From Microbacterium foliorum (GTDB lineage Bacteria > Actinomycetota > Actinomycetes > Actinomycetales > Microbacteriaceae): 64,000 nucleotides of DNA. Below the pieces are notes generated by a model. The model made no database searches. It saw only the letters and a program-made list of their open reading frames with translations, and had not been told where the DNA came from. Shown here one piece after another: positions 1 to 8,069 of this stretch. Both the position numbers and the translations under genes were made by a program. Positions within the stretch are counted from its first letter, which is position 1; each line of letters opens with the position of its first letter. The stretch covers positions 2,976,001 through 3,040,000 of the forward strand of contig NZ_CP031425.1 of assembly GCF_003367705.1 (NCBI RefSeq). Direction: 5' to 3'.

Positions 1-307
1 CCCGCAGCTCCTCCCCGGTGAGGCTCTCGATCTCGACGTCGCCGCAGCGGATCGACCCCGACACGATGCGGCCGTTGCCGCCGAGCAGCTTGAGGATCGC
101 GTTCGCGATCGTGCTCTTGCCGCTTCCGGATTCTCCGGCGAGGCCGAAGGTCTCCCCCCGGCGGATGGAGAAGGACACGTTCTCGACGGCGGTGACGGAT
201 CGGCCGTTCCCCTCGTAGGCGATCGTGAGATCGCGGACGTCGAGGATGACATCGGCCGCGTCGGGTGCCTGCGTGCTGCTCGCGGTCGCGCTCGGTGTGG
301 TGGTCAT
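1..307 (-). CDS. Peptide/oligosaccharide ABC transporter ATPase (DppD/OppD type), partial
   Basis: This is the N-terminal 102 residues of an ABC ATPase; the rest lies beyond the left edge of the window. The Walker A motif GESGSGKST is visible near residue 40, preceded by the A-loop region [13 protein letters not shown], as in DppD/OppD ATPases. Its ATG overlaps the stop of the preceding permease by 4 bp (ATGA), so it is the last visible gene of the binding protein-permease-permease-ATPase operon. It would energise uptake at the inner face of the membrane. The family-5 transporter context makes the subfamily call firm. The substrate, peptide or oligosaccharide, cannot be read from this subunit. 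Confidence 0.9.
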   Translation of the reverse strand, partial: MTTTPSATASSTQAPDAADVILDVRDLTIAYEGNGRSVTAVENVSFSIRRGETFGLAGESGSGKSTIANAILKLLGGNGRIVSGSIRCGDVEIESLTGEELR

Positions 308-1248
308 CGCCGACGGTCCTTTCTCTTGGTGCGTCCGGCGAGTCGCGGATTGGTGATCTCGTCGACGGCGTAGTTGATGAGAGCGAGGGCGAACGCGACG
401 AGGGCGATGGCGACACCCGACGGGATGAAGGTCCACCAGGTGCCGCGGATGAGCGAGCCCTCGATGCTGGCCCAATAGAGGTTGGTGCCCCAGCTGATCG
501 CCGATACGTCGCCGAGCCCGAGGAACTCGAGCCCCGCCTGGGCGCCGATGCCGAAGATCACGCAGGCGAGGAAGGTGCTCATCACGATCGACGCCATGTT
601 CGGCAGCATCTCGCGGAACATGATCGTCAGCGCCCGCTCGCCCGTCACGACCGCGGCGTCGGTGTAGTCCTTGCCGCGCAGAGAGAGGGCCTGCGACCGC
701 ACCACTCGCGCGGAGCCCGCCCAGCCGGTGGCGACGAGCACGATGACGATGGTCCCCGGTCCGGGCGGGAGGAACGCGGCGAGGATGATCAGCAGCGGCA
801 GCCCGGGGATCAGCAGGAAGATGTTCGTCACGACCGACAGCACGTCGTCGACGACGCGGCCGAAGAAGGCCGACACCAGGCCGACCAGCAGTCCGATGAG
901 AGTGGCCAGAGCGCCGACGGTGAACCCGATGCCGAGCGAGCTCTGGGATCCCCAGATCAGGAGTGCGAGGACGTCCTCCCCCTTCGCGGTCGTGCCGAGA
1001 AGGTGCGCGAGCGACGGCGCCTCGGACCCGGCGACCACCGAGGCGCGGGGGTTGCCGGGTGCCAGCAGCGGCGCGGCGATCGCGACGATCACGAAGATCG
1101 CCAGGATGACCAGGCCGATCATGGCGCGACGGTCCCGCAGCAGACGCGCGAGCAGATGGTCGCGGTACATCGGGCTCTTCACCGGCACGCCGGGGCGCGA
1201 GGTCGTCGCCGTCGAGAGCATGCTCGATCCGGAATTCTGTACGGACAT
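304..1248 (-). CDS. ABC transporter permease, DppC/OppC type
   Basis: This 314-residue integral membrane permease is of normal length for the DppC/OppC family. A cytoplasmic N-terminus is followed by a first membrane segment (residues ~35-60), a periplasmic loop with LLGTTAKGEDVLALLIWG, and the BPD_transp_1 core. The core includes an EAA-type coupling loop (RSQALSLRGKDYTDAAVVTG). It pairs with the DppB-type permease just upstream; only 2 nt separate the two genes. Its stop overlaps the ATPase start. The ATG at 1248 was chosen because it keeps this tight spacing; the longer open frame upstream is simply an out-of-frame reading of the previous gene. Confidence 0.92.
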   Translation of the reverse strand: MSVQNSGSSMLSTATTSRPGVPVKSPMYRDHLLARLLRDRRAMIGLVILAIFVIVAIAAPLLAPGNPRASVVAGSEAPSLAHLLGTTAKGEDVLALLIWGSQSSLGIGFTVGALATLIGLLVGLVSAFFGRVVDDVLSVVTNIFLLIPGLPLLIILAAFLPPGPGTIVIVLVATGWAGSARVVRSQALSLRGKDYTDAAVVTGERALTIMFREMLPNMASIVMSTFLACVIFGIGAQAGLEFLGLGDVSAISWGTNLYWASIEGSLIRGTWWTFIPSGVAIALVAFALALINYAVDEITNPRLAGRTKRKDRRR

Positions 1249-1250
1249 GA

Positions 1251-2225
1251 TTACCTCACTCGCACGCGCGGGTCGAGCCGCACGTAGAAGATGTCGATCA
1301 GGAAGTTGGCGACCAGCACCGCGCCGGTCAGGGTGAGGAAGATGCCCTGCATGAGCGGGTAGTCCAGAGCCTGCACGGCCCGGAGCAGCTGGTAGCCGAT
1401 GCCGGGATAGGCGAAGACGACCTCGGTGAGCAGCGCGCCGCCGACCACGAAGCCGATCGACATCCCGAAGGAGGTCACCGAGGGCAGCATGGCGTTGCGG
1501 GCCGCGTAGCGGTACATGATGCGCCGCTCGGTCAGGCCCTTCGCGCGCGCCATCGTGATGTAGTCCTCGGCGGCGGTGCCGATCATCGTGTTGCGCATGC
1601 CCAGCATCCATCCGCCGACCGAGACCGCCACGATCGTGCCGGCGGGCAGGACGAGGTGCAGCAGCAGGTCGCCGATGAACTCCCCGCTGAAGGAGGGGAC
1701 GGTGCCCAGCGTGAAGGCCTGACCGATCGGGAACCACTTCAGGGTCACGGCGAACAGGTACAGCGCGATCATCGCGATGAAGAAGTAGGGGAACGACCCG
1801 GTGAACACCAGCAGCGGCGGGAAGATGGTGTCCAGCGCACCGCCGCGCCGCCAGGCCGCCCAGATGCCCAGCAGGTTGCCGAGGACGAACGAGATCACCA
1901 GCGCCGTGCCGCCGAGCAGGATCGTGTACCCGAGCTGCGCGCCGATCACCTGCACGACGGGCGTCGGGAACTGCGAGATCGAGAGGCCGAGGTTGCCGGT
2001 GAAGACGTCGCCGATGTACTGGATGTACTGCTGCCACACCGGACGGTCGTCGAGACCGAACAGGTGTCGGAACTGCGCGACCTGATCGTCGGTCAGGTTC
2101 TGCATCTGACCGAGCATGCGGCCGACGGGGTCGCCAGGCATCAGGCGCGGGAGCAGGAAGTTGATCGTGAGGGATGCCCAGAACGCGATCAGGTAGTAGC
2201 CGAGTCTGCGGAGAACGAAAGCCAT
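1251..2225 (-). CDS. ABC transporter permease, DppB/OppB type
   Basis: A 324-residue membrane permease. The N-terminus FVLRRLGYYLIAFWASLTINFLLPRLMPGDP is the hallmark of DppB/OppB proteins: a first transmembrane helix followed by the PGDP motif. The C-terminal half carries the conserved loop MARAKGLTERRIMYRYAARNAMLP, which contacts the ATPase. The ATG at 2225 has a GAGAGG ribosome-binding site 6-8 nt upstream, and a longer in-frame extension has no such support. It follows the binding-protein gene with a gap of about 95 nt and is followed within 2 nt by the DppC-type gene. Confidence 0.92.
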   Translation of the reverse strand: MAFVLRRLGYYLIAFWASLTINFLLPRLMPGDPVGRMLGQMQNLTDDQVAQFRHLFGLDDRPVWQQYIQYIGDVFTGNLGLSISQFPTPVVQVIGAQLGYTILLGGTALVISFVLGNLLGIWAAWRRGGALDTIFPPLLVFTGSFPYFFIAMIALYLFAVTLKWFPIGQAFTLGTVPSFSGEFIGDLLLHLVLPAGTIVAVSVGGWMLGMRNTMIGTAAEDYITMARAKGLTERRIMYRYAARNAMLPSVTSFGMSIGFVVGGALLTEVVFAYPGIGYQLLRAVQALDYPLMQGIFLTLTGAVLVANFLIDIFYVRLDPRVRVR

Positions 2226-2320
2226 CAGATGCCTCTCAACGTGGTCGCCGCTGGTCGCGGGCGGGGAACGGATGGAGAAGGGTGCCGGTGGCGGCGCGGA
2301 GGCGCCGCCACCGGGAGCCC

Positions 2321-3988
2321 TCACTCGCGCGGGCGGATGTTCGCCAGCACCATCACGGTGCTCGAGACGCTGGCCGACAGCGTCGCGTAGGGGTCGTCCT
2401 CGCTCGGCCAGCCCACGAAGTTGGTGCTGTTGTAGGCACCCCACTCCGGGCCGGGGAACAGCGGGATGGTGGGCGCGGACTCCGAGTAGACGGCCTGCAG
2501 CTTGTCCATGACGGCCGCCTGCTCCTCGTCGCTGGTGGCCGCGGCGAACTGATCGAGCAGCTGGTCCGCCTCTTCACTGCAGAAGCGCTGGAAGTTCTGG
2601 GTCGCCTCCTCGCCCACGGGCTTCACCGTGCGGCACGACATCGCGCTGCGGTAGTACTCGAACGGCGTGACGCCCGCGCCGCTCCAGGCGATGTTGCCCT
2701 GGAACGTACCGCCGAACAGCGCCTGGTTGATCTGCGACCAGTCCTGCACCTTCAGCGGTGCGCTGATGCCGAGCTCGGTCATGTTGTCGGAGATCACCTG
2801 GGCGACCGCGATCCAGTCGGTCGAGGCGGACCCGACGCCGATGCTGAACTCCAGCGGTGCTCCGTCGGGAGTGACGCGCATGCCGTCGGCCCCGCGCTCG
2901 TAGCCCGACGAGTCGAGCAGCGCATTCGCGGCATCCACGTCGTAGGTGGTCCAGTCGCACTGCGAGACGAGTGCCTCGTCGCGCCACGTGTCGTACGCGT
3001 CGCTCAGGCCGGTGCAGTCGGAGGGGTGCGTGTAGCCGTTCATCCCCTTGGCGACGACGGCCTCGCGGTCGATGCCCATGCTGATCGCCTTGCGGAGGTT
3101 CACGTCGTCGTAGGGCCCCTGCGCGGTGTTGAGCGTCAGGGCGATGGTGGAGCCGACGGCCGGGAACCAGTAGCCGCGGTGCTCGGGATCGACATCCACG
3201 TAGGTCTTCTGGATGTCCTGGATGAAGCCGAGGCCGAAGTCGATGTCGCCGTTGATCGCGGCGATGTTCGCGGCGTCGTTTCCGCCGTAGGCGATGACTC
3301 GGATGCCGGTGTAGTCGGCCTTGTCCTTCTGCCAGTAGTGCGGGTTGCGGAGCAGGTCGAAGGACTGCGCCGAGAAGTTGGCGACCTCGGTGAACGGGCC
3401 CGAGGCGACGGGGTCGGAGTTCTGGAACTTCGCCGGGTCGTCGACGTCCTTCCAGATGTGCTCGGGAACGATCAGCTGAACACCCAGCTCATACAGGCCG
3501 GGCGTGTAGGGACGGTTGAACGCGAAGGCGACCGTCGTGTCATCGGGGGTCGCGACCGAGTCGACGTACTCGTAGGTCGACTCGCCGAGCACCTCGCGGG
3601 CGAGGTCGAAGGAGTACGCCACGTCCTCCGACGTCAGCTCCTCGCCGTCGGACCAGGTGAGGTCGTCGTTGAGCGTGAAGGTGAGCGTGAGTCCGTCGTC
3701 GCTCCACTCGTACCCGGAGGCGAGCCAGGGCACGATCTCGCCCTTGGGGAGGTTCGTCACCATCATCGACTCGTAGACGGCGTTCTTCGACATCGCGACC
3801 GCGGTCGGCGAGAAGGGGTTGAAGTTCTGCACGAACGACGCGTTGCCGATCGCGGCGACGCGGAGCATGTCGGACTTCGCACCGGACATCGCCGGCGCAC
3901 AGCCCGACAGCGCCATGGCGGCCGCGCCGACCACGGCGGTAGCGCCAACTAACGCGCGCCAGAAACGGCGCGAACGAGAAGTGGTCAT
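2321..3988 (-). CDS. ABC transporter substrate-binding lipoprotein, family 5 (SBP_bac_5)
   Basis: This 555-residue protein has an N-terminal lipoprotein signal: positive residues, a hydrophobic stretch, then the lipobox LSGC near residue 30. The mature part is a full-length family-5 solute-binding domain. Visible landmarks are FSPTAVAMSKNAVYESMM, the segment LTFTLNDDLTWSDGEELTSEDVAYSF, and LRKAISMGIDREAVVAKG. Such proteins bind di/oligopeptides or oligosaccharides outside the membrane for Dpp-type permeases. Here the linked LacI regulator and neighbouring glycosidase operon point to an oligosaccharide ligand, but this is inference. The 5' end of the gene (3949-3968) resembles one arm of the inverted repeat found upstream of the LacI gene. 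Confidence 0.9.
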   Translation of the reverse strand: MTTSRSRRFWRALVGATAVVGAAAMALSGCAPAMSGAKSDMLRVAAIGNASFVQNFNPFSPTAVAMSKNAVYESMMVTNLPKGEIVPWLASGYEWSDDGLTLTFTLNDDLTWSDGEELTSEDVAYSFDLAREVLGESTYEYVDSVATPDDTTVAFAFNRPYTPGLYELGVQLIVPEHIWKDVDDPAKFQNSDPVASGPFTEVANFSAQSFDLLRNPHYWQKDKADYTGIRVIAYGGNDAANIAAINGDIDFGLGFIQDIQKTYVDVDPEHRGYWFPAVGSTIALTLNTAQGPYDDVNLRKAISMGIDREAVVAKGMNGYTHPSDCTGLSDAYDTWRDEALVSQCDWTTYDVDAANALLDSSGYERGADGMRVTPDGAPLEFSIGVGSASTDWIAVAQVISDNMTELGISAPLKVQDWSQINQALFGGTFQGNIAWSGAGVTPFEYYRSAMSCRTVKPVGEEATQNFQRFCSEEADQLLDQFAAATSDEEQAAVMDKLQAVYSESAPTIPLFPGPEWGAYNSTNFVGWPSEDDPYATLSASVSSTVMVLANIRPRE

Positions 3989-4005
3989 GATTTCCTTTCA
4001 TCTTT

Positions 4006-4019
4006 GAACAGGACTGTTC
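4006..4019. promoter_or_regulatory. Short palindrome upstream of the family-5 binding-protein gene
   Basis: GAACAG-GA-CTGTTC lies 18 nt upstream of the binding-protein start codon, in the only gap between the LacI gene and the transporter genes. The 6-bp arms are perfect. It could be a regulator site, though its centre lacks the CG typical of LacI-family operators, so the assignment is weak. Confidence 0.3.
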
Positions 4020-4035
4020 GGGTGTCGAAACGGGC

Positions 4036-4052
4036 TCCCGCATCGTGCGGGA
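4036..4052 (-). terminator. Small hairpin after the first LacI gene
   Basis: The sequence TCCCGCA-TCG-TGCGGGA forms a 7-bp stem with a 3-nt loop just downstream of the LacI stop codon. There is no clear U-tract on the transcribed strand, so it may only attenuate or mark an RNA end rather than act as a strong intrinsic terminator. Confidence 0.3.
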
Positions 4053-4062
4053 ACCCTGCGGG

Positions 4063-5067
4063 TCAGGTCAGGATCGAGACCGAATTCCGGGCGATGGGAG
4101 GGCAGGCCACACTCACGTGGGACGGCGGCTCGCCGTCGGCCGCATTCATGAGCAGTTCGGCACCCCGCTCCCCCATCTCGCGGAAGGGCAGGGCGACGGA
4201 GGAGAGGCCGGGTCGCAGCGATCCGGCGATGATCTCCTGGTTGTCGAAGCCGACGATCGAGATGTCTTCGGGGATCCGCAGGCCGAGCTCCCTCGCAGCC
4301 TCGTACGCCCCCATCGCGATGCGGTCGTTGGCGCAGAACAGGCCGTCGACGTCGCCGTCGCGCAGCAGCTCGATCGCGACCCGGTAGCCGTCTTCGGCCT
4401 CGGGTCCGGACCGGACCATGAGCGTGGGGTCGAGGGGGATCCCCGCATCGGCCATGGCGCGGCGATAGCCGGCCTCGCGACCTTCGGCGGCCACGAGATC
4501 GCTCGGCAGATTGATGAACGCCACCCGCCGACGCCGCGCCTCGAGCAGCATCGAGGTGGCGGAGTAGCCGCCGTTCTCCTCGTCGGGAAGGACTGTCGAG
4601 TAGCGTCCGAGCGGGTCGAAGCAGTGCACGAGCACGACAGGAACCCCGTCGAGGGAGGCGGGCAGGTCGATGGGCCGGTTCCAGGTGGTGGCGACGATGA
4701 TGCCGCCGACGCGGTGCTCGAGCATCATCTCGATCGACCGGGCGTCCGGACGCTCGATGTGCGCGGCACCCGCGATGATGAGCGACTTGCCGTGGCGCCA
4801 GAACCAGTCCTGCGCCCCGGCGATCAGATCGCCGCCGAAGGGCGTCGACACGATGTCGGTCACGAGCCCGAACAGGTCGGTCCGCTGTCCTGCGAGCGCC
4901 CTGGCTCCGGCATTCGGGCGATACCCGAGTTCGGCCGCCCGCTCCCGCACGCGGTCACGGGTCTCGGCCGAGACCTGGTTCTCGTCGTTGAACGCGAACG
5001 ACACCGCCGAGCGGGAGAGACCGAGATCTCTGGCTACGTCACTCATGGTGACGGGTCGCTTCGTCAT
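4063..5067 (-). CDS. LacI-family transcriptional regulator
   Basis: A 334-residue repressor of the usual LacI-family length. The N-terminal helix-turn-helix reads VTMSDVARDLGLSRSAVSFAFN, followed by the hinge helix region (YRPNAGARALAGQRTDLFGLV) and a periplasmic-binding-protein-like sugar sensor with CANDRIAMGAYEAARELGLRIPEDISIVGFDN. It is a clear paralogue of the regulator encoded immediately upstream, sharing for example MMLEH, VPDE/LPDE and the GFDNQ region. The ATG at 5067 has no ribosome-binding site and lies 6 nt from a large inverted repeat, so a leaderless transcript is possible; the alternative ATG at 5046 also lacks one. It probably controls the downstream Dpp-type transporter operon and itself. 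Confidence 0.93.
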   Translation of the reverse strand: MTKRPVTMSDVARDLGLSRSAVSFAFNDENQVSAETRDRVRERAAELGYRPNAGARALAGQRTDLFGLVTDIVSTPFGGDLIAGAQDWFWRHGKSLIIAGAAHIERPDARSIEMMLEHRVGGIIVATTWNRPIDLPASLDGVPVVLVHCFDPLGRYSTVLPDEENGGYSATSMLLEARRRRVAFINLPSDLVAAEGREAGYRRAMADAGIPLDPTLMVRSGPEAEDGYRVAIELLRDGDVDGLFCANDRIAMGAYEAARELGLRIPEDISIVGFDNQEIIAGSLRPGLSSVALPFREMGERGAELLMNAADGEPPSHVSVACPPIARNSVSILT

Positions 5068-5073
5068 CGTTGA

Positions 5074-5129
5074 CCGTTCTGTCGCGCGTTAGTACTTGTG
5101 AGACCCCAAGCTAACGCGCGACAGAACGG
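5074..5129. repeat. 19-bp perfect inverted repeat between two LacI genes, probable operator pair
   Basis: The arms CCGTTCTGTCGCGCGTTAG (5074-5092) and CTAACGCGCGACAGAACGG (5111-5129) are exact reverse complements separated by 18 nt. They fill the gap between the stop of the second LacI gene and the start of the first. No U-tract follows, which argues against a simple terminator. Each arm contains a GC-alternating core (TAACGCGCGAC) with approximate dyad symmetry, as LacI-family sites often have, so this may be two operators bound by one tetramer or two dimers. Confidence 0.6.
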
Positions 5130-5155
5130 GTGTCAAGCATTCTCGGTGCAGACGG

Positions 5156-6175
5156 TCAGATCGACGCTCGAAGCACCGGCGGACACCGGACCGGTGTCGG
5201 GTTCGCCACGCCCGGTTCGTCGAGCCCGAGGAGCACTCGGACCCCGGCCGCCCCCATCTCGTAGTGCGGCAGCGCGACCGTGGAGAGCGCCGGACGCAGA
5301 TGCGCCGCGATCACATCCTGATTGTCGAAGCCGATGACGGCCATGTCCTCGGGGATGCGCAGACCCTGCTCGCGCAGCCCGTCGTACACGCCCATGGCGA
5401 CGCGGTCGTTGTGGCAGAAGACCGCCGTGGCCCCCGATGCGATGATCTGCGGCGTCGCACGGTACCCGCCCTCCTGCTCCGGGGATGCCGGGAGCACCAG
5501 GGCGTCGTCGAGGTCGATGCCGGCGGCGGTCAGAGCCGCCCGATATCCGGCCAGCCGACCGCTCCGCGCGGGCGATGGCGTCGTGGTGTTCACGAACGCG
5601 ATCCGCCGGTGCCCGGCCGCGATGAGCTCATCGGTGGCCGTGCGCCCGCCCTGCACCTCGTCGGGCACGACGGCGGGCAGCCCGCTGTCGGGCGCGAAGC
5701 AGTCGACGAGCACCGAGTCCGTCTGAAGGAGGGCCGCGGGCACCGCGATCTCGCGGTGATACCAGCTGGAGTAGAGGATGCCGCGCACCTGATGCTCGAG
5801 CATCATCGCGATCGCATCGTTCTCGACGTCGACGTTGCCGTCGGTGTTGGCCACGAGCAGCACGAACCCGTGCTTCCACGCCTCGTCCTGCGCGCCGTGG
5901 ATGATCTGCCCCGCGAAGGGAGTGGTGGCGATCTGGTCGGCCACGAGGCCGATGAATCGCGACGTGCCCTGCGAGAGGGTCTTCGCGAGTGCGTTGGGAC
6001 GGTATCCGAGCGAGGCGACGGCATCCTGCACACGCCGACGCGCGTCCTCTCCGATCCGTGCGCCCGGCTTGTCATTGATGACGTGCGAGACCGTGGCGAT
6101 CGAGACGCCCGCGACTTTGGCGACGTCTCGCATCGTGACGTTCGGCGGGTGCGCGCCGTTCCCTGCTGTGCTCAT
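5156..6175 (-). CDS. LacI-family transcriptional regulator (paralogue of the adjacent one)
   Basis: A 339-residue LacI-type repressor. The HTH is NVTMRDVAKVAGVSIATVSHVINDKPG, with hinge YRPNALAKTLSQ and a C-terminal sugar-binding domain ending near MAVIGFDNQDVIAAHLRPALSTVALPHYEMG. The ATG at 6175 overlaps the stop of the upstream permease by 4 bp, placing it as the last gene of the GH32/ABC importer operon. A larger open frame extending to 7165 is only the shadow of the permease. It probably represses the GH32 promoter, where two LacI-like half-palindromes flank the -35 and -10 elements. Confidence 0.93.
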   Translation of the reverse strand: MSTAGNGAHPPNVTMRDVAKVAGVSIATVSHVINDKPGARIGEDARRRVQDAVASLGYRPNALAKTLSQGTSRFIGLVADQIATTPFAGQIIHGAQDEAWKHGFVLLVANTDGNVDVENDAIAMMLEHQVRGILYSSWYHREIAVPAALLQTDSVLVDCFAPDSGLPAVVPDEVQGGRTATDELIAAGHRRIAFVNTTTPSPARSGRLAGYRAALTAAGIDLDDALVLPASPEQEGGYRATPQIIASGATAVFCHNDRVAMGVYDGLREQGLRIPEDMAVIGFDNQDVIAAHLRPALSTVALPHYEMGAAGVRVLLGLDEPGVANPTPVRCPPVLRASI

Positions 6176-7083
6176 CCCTTGGTGGCTCCACTCTCGAGGC
6201 CCTGGATCATCGCCTTGTTGAGCACGAGGAAGACGAGCAGCAACGGCGTCACCGAGACGCAGACCGCCGCGAAGGTCGCCGTCCAGTCCGTATTGCCCAT
6301 TGCTCCAATGTAGTTCTGCAGGCCCAGGGGGATCGTCTTCAACCCGTCGGAGAGCACGAAGGTGTTCGCGAAGATGAAGTCGTTCCAGATGAAGATGCTG
6401 TTCACGAGCACGACCGTGATGATCGTGTTGACCGACAGCGGTGAGGTGATGGTGAGGAAGATGCGGTACGGGCCCGCTCCGTCCAGCGAGGCCGCTTCGT
6501 ACGTCTCTCGCGGGATGTACTCGTAGAACGACGAGAACAGGTACACCGCCATCGGAAGGGCGAAGGCGGCCAGCGGGATGATCATCGAGAGGTGGGTGTC
6601 CAGCAGCCCCACCTGCGAGTAGTCGATGAACAGGGGCACCAGCGCGATCTGCACGGGCACGATGATCCCGAGGAGGAACAGTGCGCGCACCATGCCGCTG
6701 AATCGGAAGCCGAGCACCTGCAGCGCGAAGGCGGCCATCATGCCGGCGACGACGATGAGCACGCTGGAGCCGAGCGTGACGATCAGGCTGTTCACGATGT
6801 TCACCCCGAGGTTGCCGGTGGCGAATGCACGCCCGTAGTTGTCGAGCGTGAACTCCGACGGCAGGGCGAACGGGTTGCCGCCGGCGAAGTCCGCCGCGGT
6901 GCGGAAGCTCGTCAGGAACAGCCAGGCGAGCGGATAGATCTGCACGAGGACGATCAGCACGATCGTGACCGTGAGCAGTGTGCGCTGAGCACGCAGTCGC
7001 GACGAGCCGCGCCGTCGGAACGGCGGCCGCGACGGCGACGAAGGCGCTTTCGCCAGGGGCGTGAGGGTGGCGGTGGAGGTCAT
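6172..7083 (-). CDS. Sugar ABC transporter permease, MalG type
   Basis: A 303-residue inner-membrane permease of the carbohydrate ABC family. It has about six hydrophobic segments, beginning with LTVTIVLIVLVQIYPLAWLFLTSF. The EAA coupling loop YIPRETYEAASLDGAGPYRIFLTITSPLS is the contact for the shared ATPase, and the family-typical tail is ALNKAMIQGL-like (VLNKAMIQGLESG). Its start overlaps the stop of the MalF-type permease (ATGA) and its stop overlaps the LacI start. No ATPase gene is present in this operon, so it likely uses a multitask ATPase (MsiK-like) encoded elsewhere, as is common in actinobacteria. Confidence 0.93.
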   Translation of the reverse strand: MTSTATLTPLAKAPSSPSRPPFRRRGSSRLRAQRTLLTVTIVLIVLVQIYPLAWLFLTSFRTAADFAGGNPFALPSEFTLDNYGRAFATGNLGVNIVNSLIVTLGSSVLIVVAGMMAAFALQVLGFRFSGMVRALFLLGIIVPVQIALVPLFIDYSQVGLLDTHLSMIIPLAAFALPMAVYLFSSFYEYIPRETYEAASLDGAGPYRIFLTITSPLSVNTIITVVLVNSIFIWNDFIFANTFVLSDGLKTIPLGLQNYIGAMGNTDWTATFAAVCVSVTPLLLVFLVLNKAMIQGLESGATKG

Positions 7084-8069
7084 GAGCGATCCTTCCGGCG
7101 CAGCACGAGCAGGATGAGGCCGACGGCGACGAGGCACTCGATGACGATGAACACCGAGATCGCACTGGCGTAGCCGTAGTCGGTGTGCACGAACGCGGTC
7201 TTGTACATGTAGGTGGTCAGCAGCTCGGAGGCCTGACCCGGGCCTCCTCCGGTGAGCAGGTAGGGGATGTCGAAGCCTCGGAGCGCGAACGTCGTGGCCA
7301 TGATGGTCGTCGTGATCCACACGGGCCGGATGTAGGGGAACCGGATACGCCAGAACACCTGCCACCAGGAGGCGCCGTCCAGACGCGCCGCCTCCTCGAG
7401 CTCTCGCGGCACGGCCATGAGCGCCGCGTAGATGATCAGCATGTACAGGCCCGTGAAGCGCCATCCTTCGGGGATCGACACCGCGGCGAGCACCGTCTGC
7501 ACGTCGGACAGCCACGCGGTCTGCAGGCCGTCGAGCCCGATCCACGCCAGCGCCTGGTTCAGCAGGCCGACCGGCTCCAACGAGTAGATCCGCTGGAACA
7601 GGATGGCGATGGCCACCGTGGAGATCACGGCCGGCAGGAGATAGATCGTCTTGACGAGCTCTCGCGCCTTGGGAAGGGCCGTGAGCAGCCCGGCGACGAA
7701 GAGGGCGCCGCCGAGCTGCAGCACCAGGCAGATCGCGAGGTATCCGATCGCGTTCCCGAACGCCGTCCAGAAGACATCGTCACGGGTGAGCATCTTCACG
7801 TAGTTGTCGACGCCGACGAACGCCATGTCGGTGATGCCGTCCCAGCGGAAGAAGCTCAGGACGAGGGACTGCACGATCGGCAGCAGCACGGCGATGCCGT
7901 ACAGCAGCAGCGGCGGGACGAGGAACACGAGGACCGACAGTGCGGACCGTCGAGGGAGCATGGCTCCCGACATCGGCCGACGCCGTGCCGGCCTGGACGG
8001 GCCGGACGTGCCCGTCCGGGCCGGGGCCGTCGTCGCCGGGAGGGTCCTCGCCGGGAGGACGTCAGCCAT
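7080..8069 (-). CDS. Sugar ABC transporter permease, MalF/UgpA type
   Basis: A 329-residue permease. A basic, proline-rich cytoplasmic N-terminus (~residues 1-40) precedes the first helix (LSVLVFLVPPLLLYGIAVLLPI). The motif SFFRWDGITDMAFVGVDNYVKM is typical of MalF/UgpA-like sugar permeases, and the EAA loop VPRELEEAARLDGASWWQVFWRIRFP is intact. It overlaps the 3' end of the binding-protein gene by 8 nt and the MalG-type gene by 4 nt, showing one translationally coupled operon. It forms the heterodimeric membrane channel with the next gene product. Confidence 0.93.
   Translation of the reverse strand: MADVLPARTLPATTAPARTGTSGPSRPARRRPMSGAMLPRRSALSVLVFLVPPLLLYGIAVLLPIVQSLVLSFFRWDGITDMAFVGVDNYVKMLTRDDVFWTAFGNAIGYLAICLVLQLGGALFVAGLLTALPKARELVKTIYLLPAVISTVAIAILFQRIYSLEPVGLLNQALAWIGLDGLQTAWLSDVQTVLAAVSIPEGWRFTGLYMLIIYAALMAVPRELEEAARLDGASWWQVFWRIRFPYIRPVWITTTIMATTFALRGFDIPYLLTGGGPGQASELLTTYMYKTAFVHTDYGYASAISVFIVIECLVAVGLILLVLRRKDRS

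Noticed and set aside
265..1287. Long plus-strand open frame opposite the Dpp permeases
   Set aside because: High-GC antisense shadow; composition is rich in Arg, Asp, Glu and Gly without any domain, while the minus strand encodes clear permeases.
5074..5129. Inverted repeat as an intrinsic terminator of the upstream LacI gene
   Set aside because: The stem is long, but no T-tract follows on the transcribed strand and the loop is 18 nt; operator use fits better.
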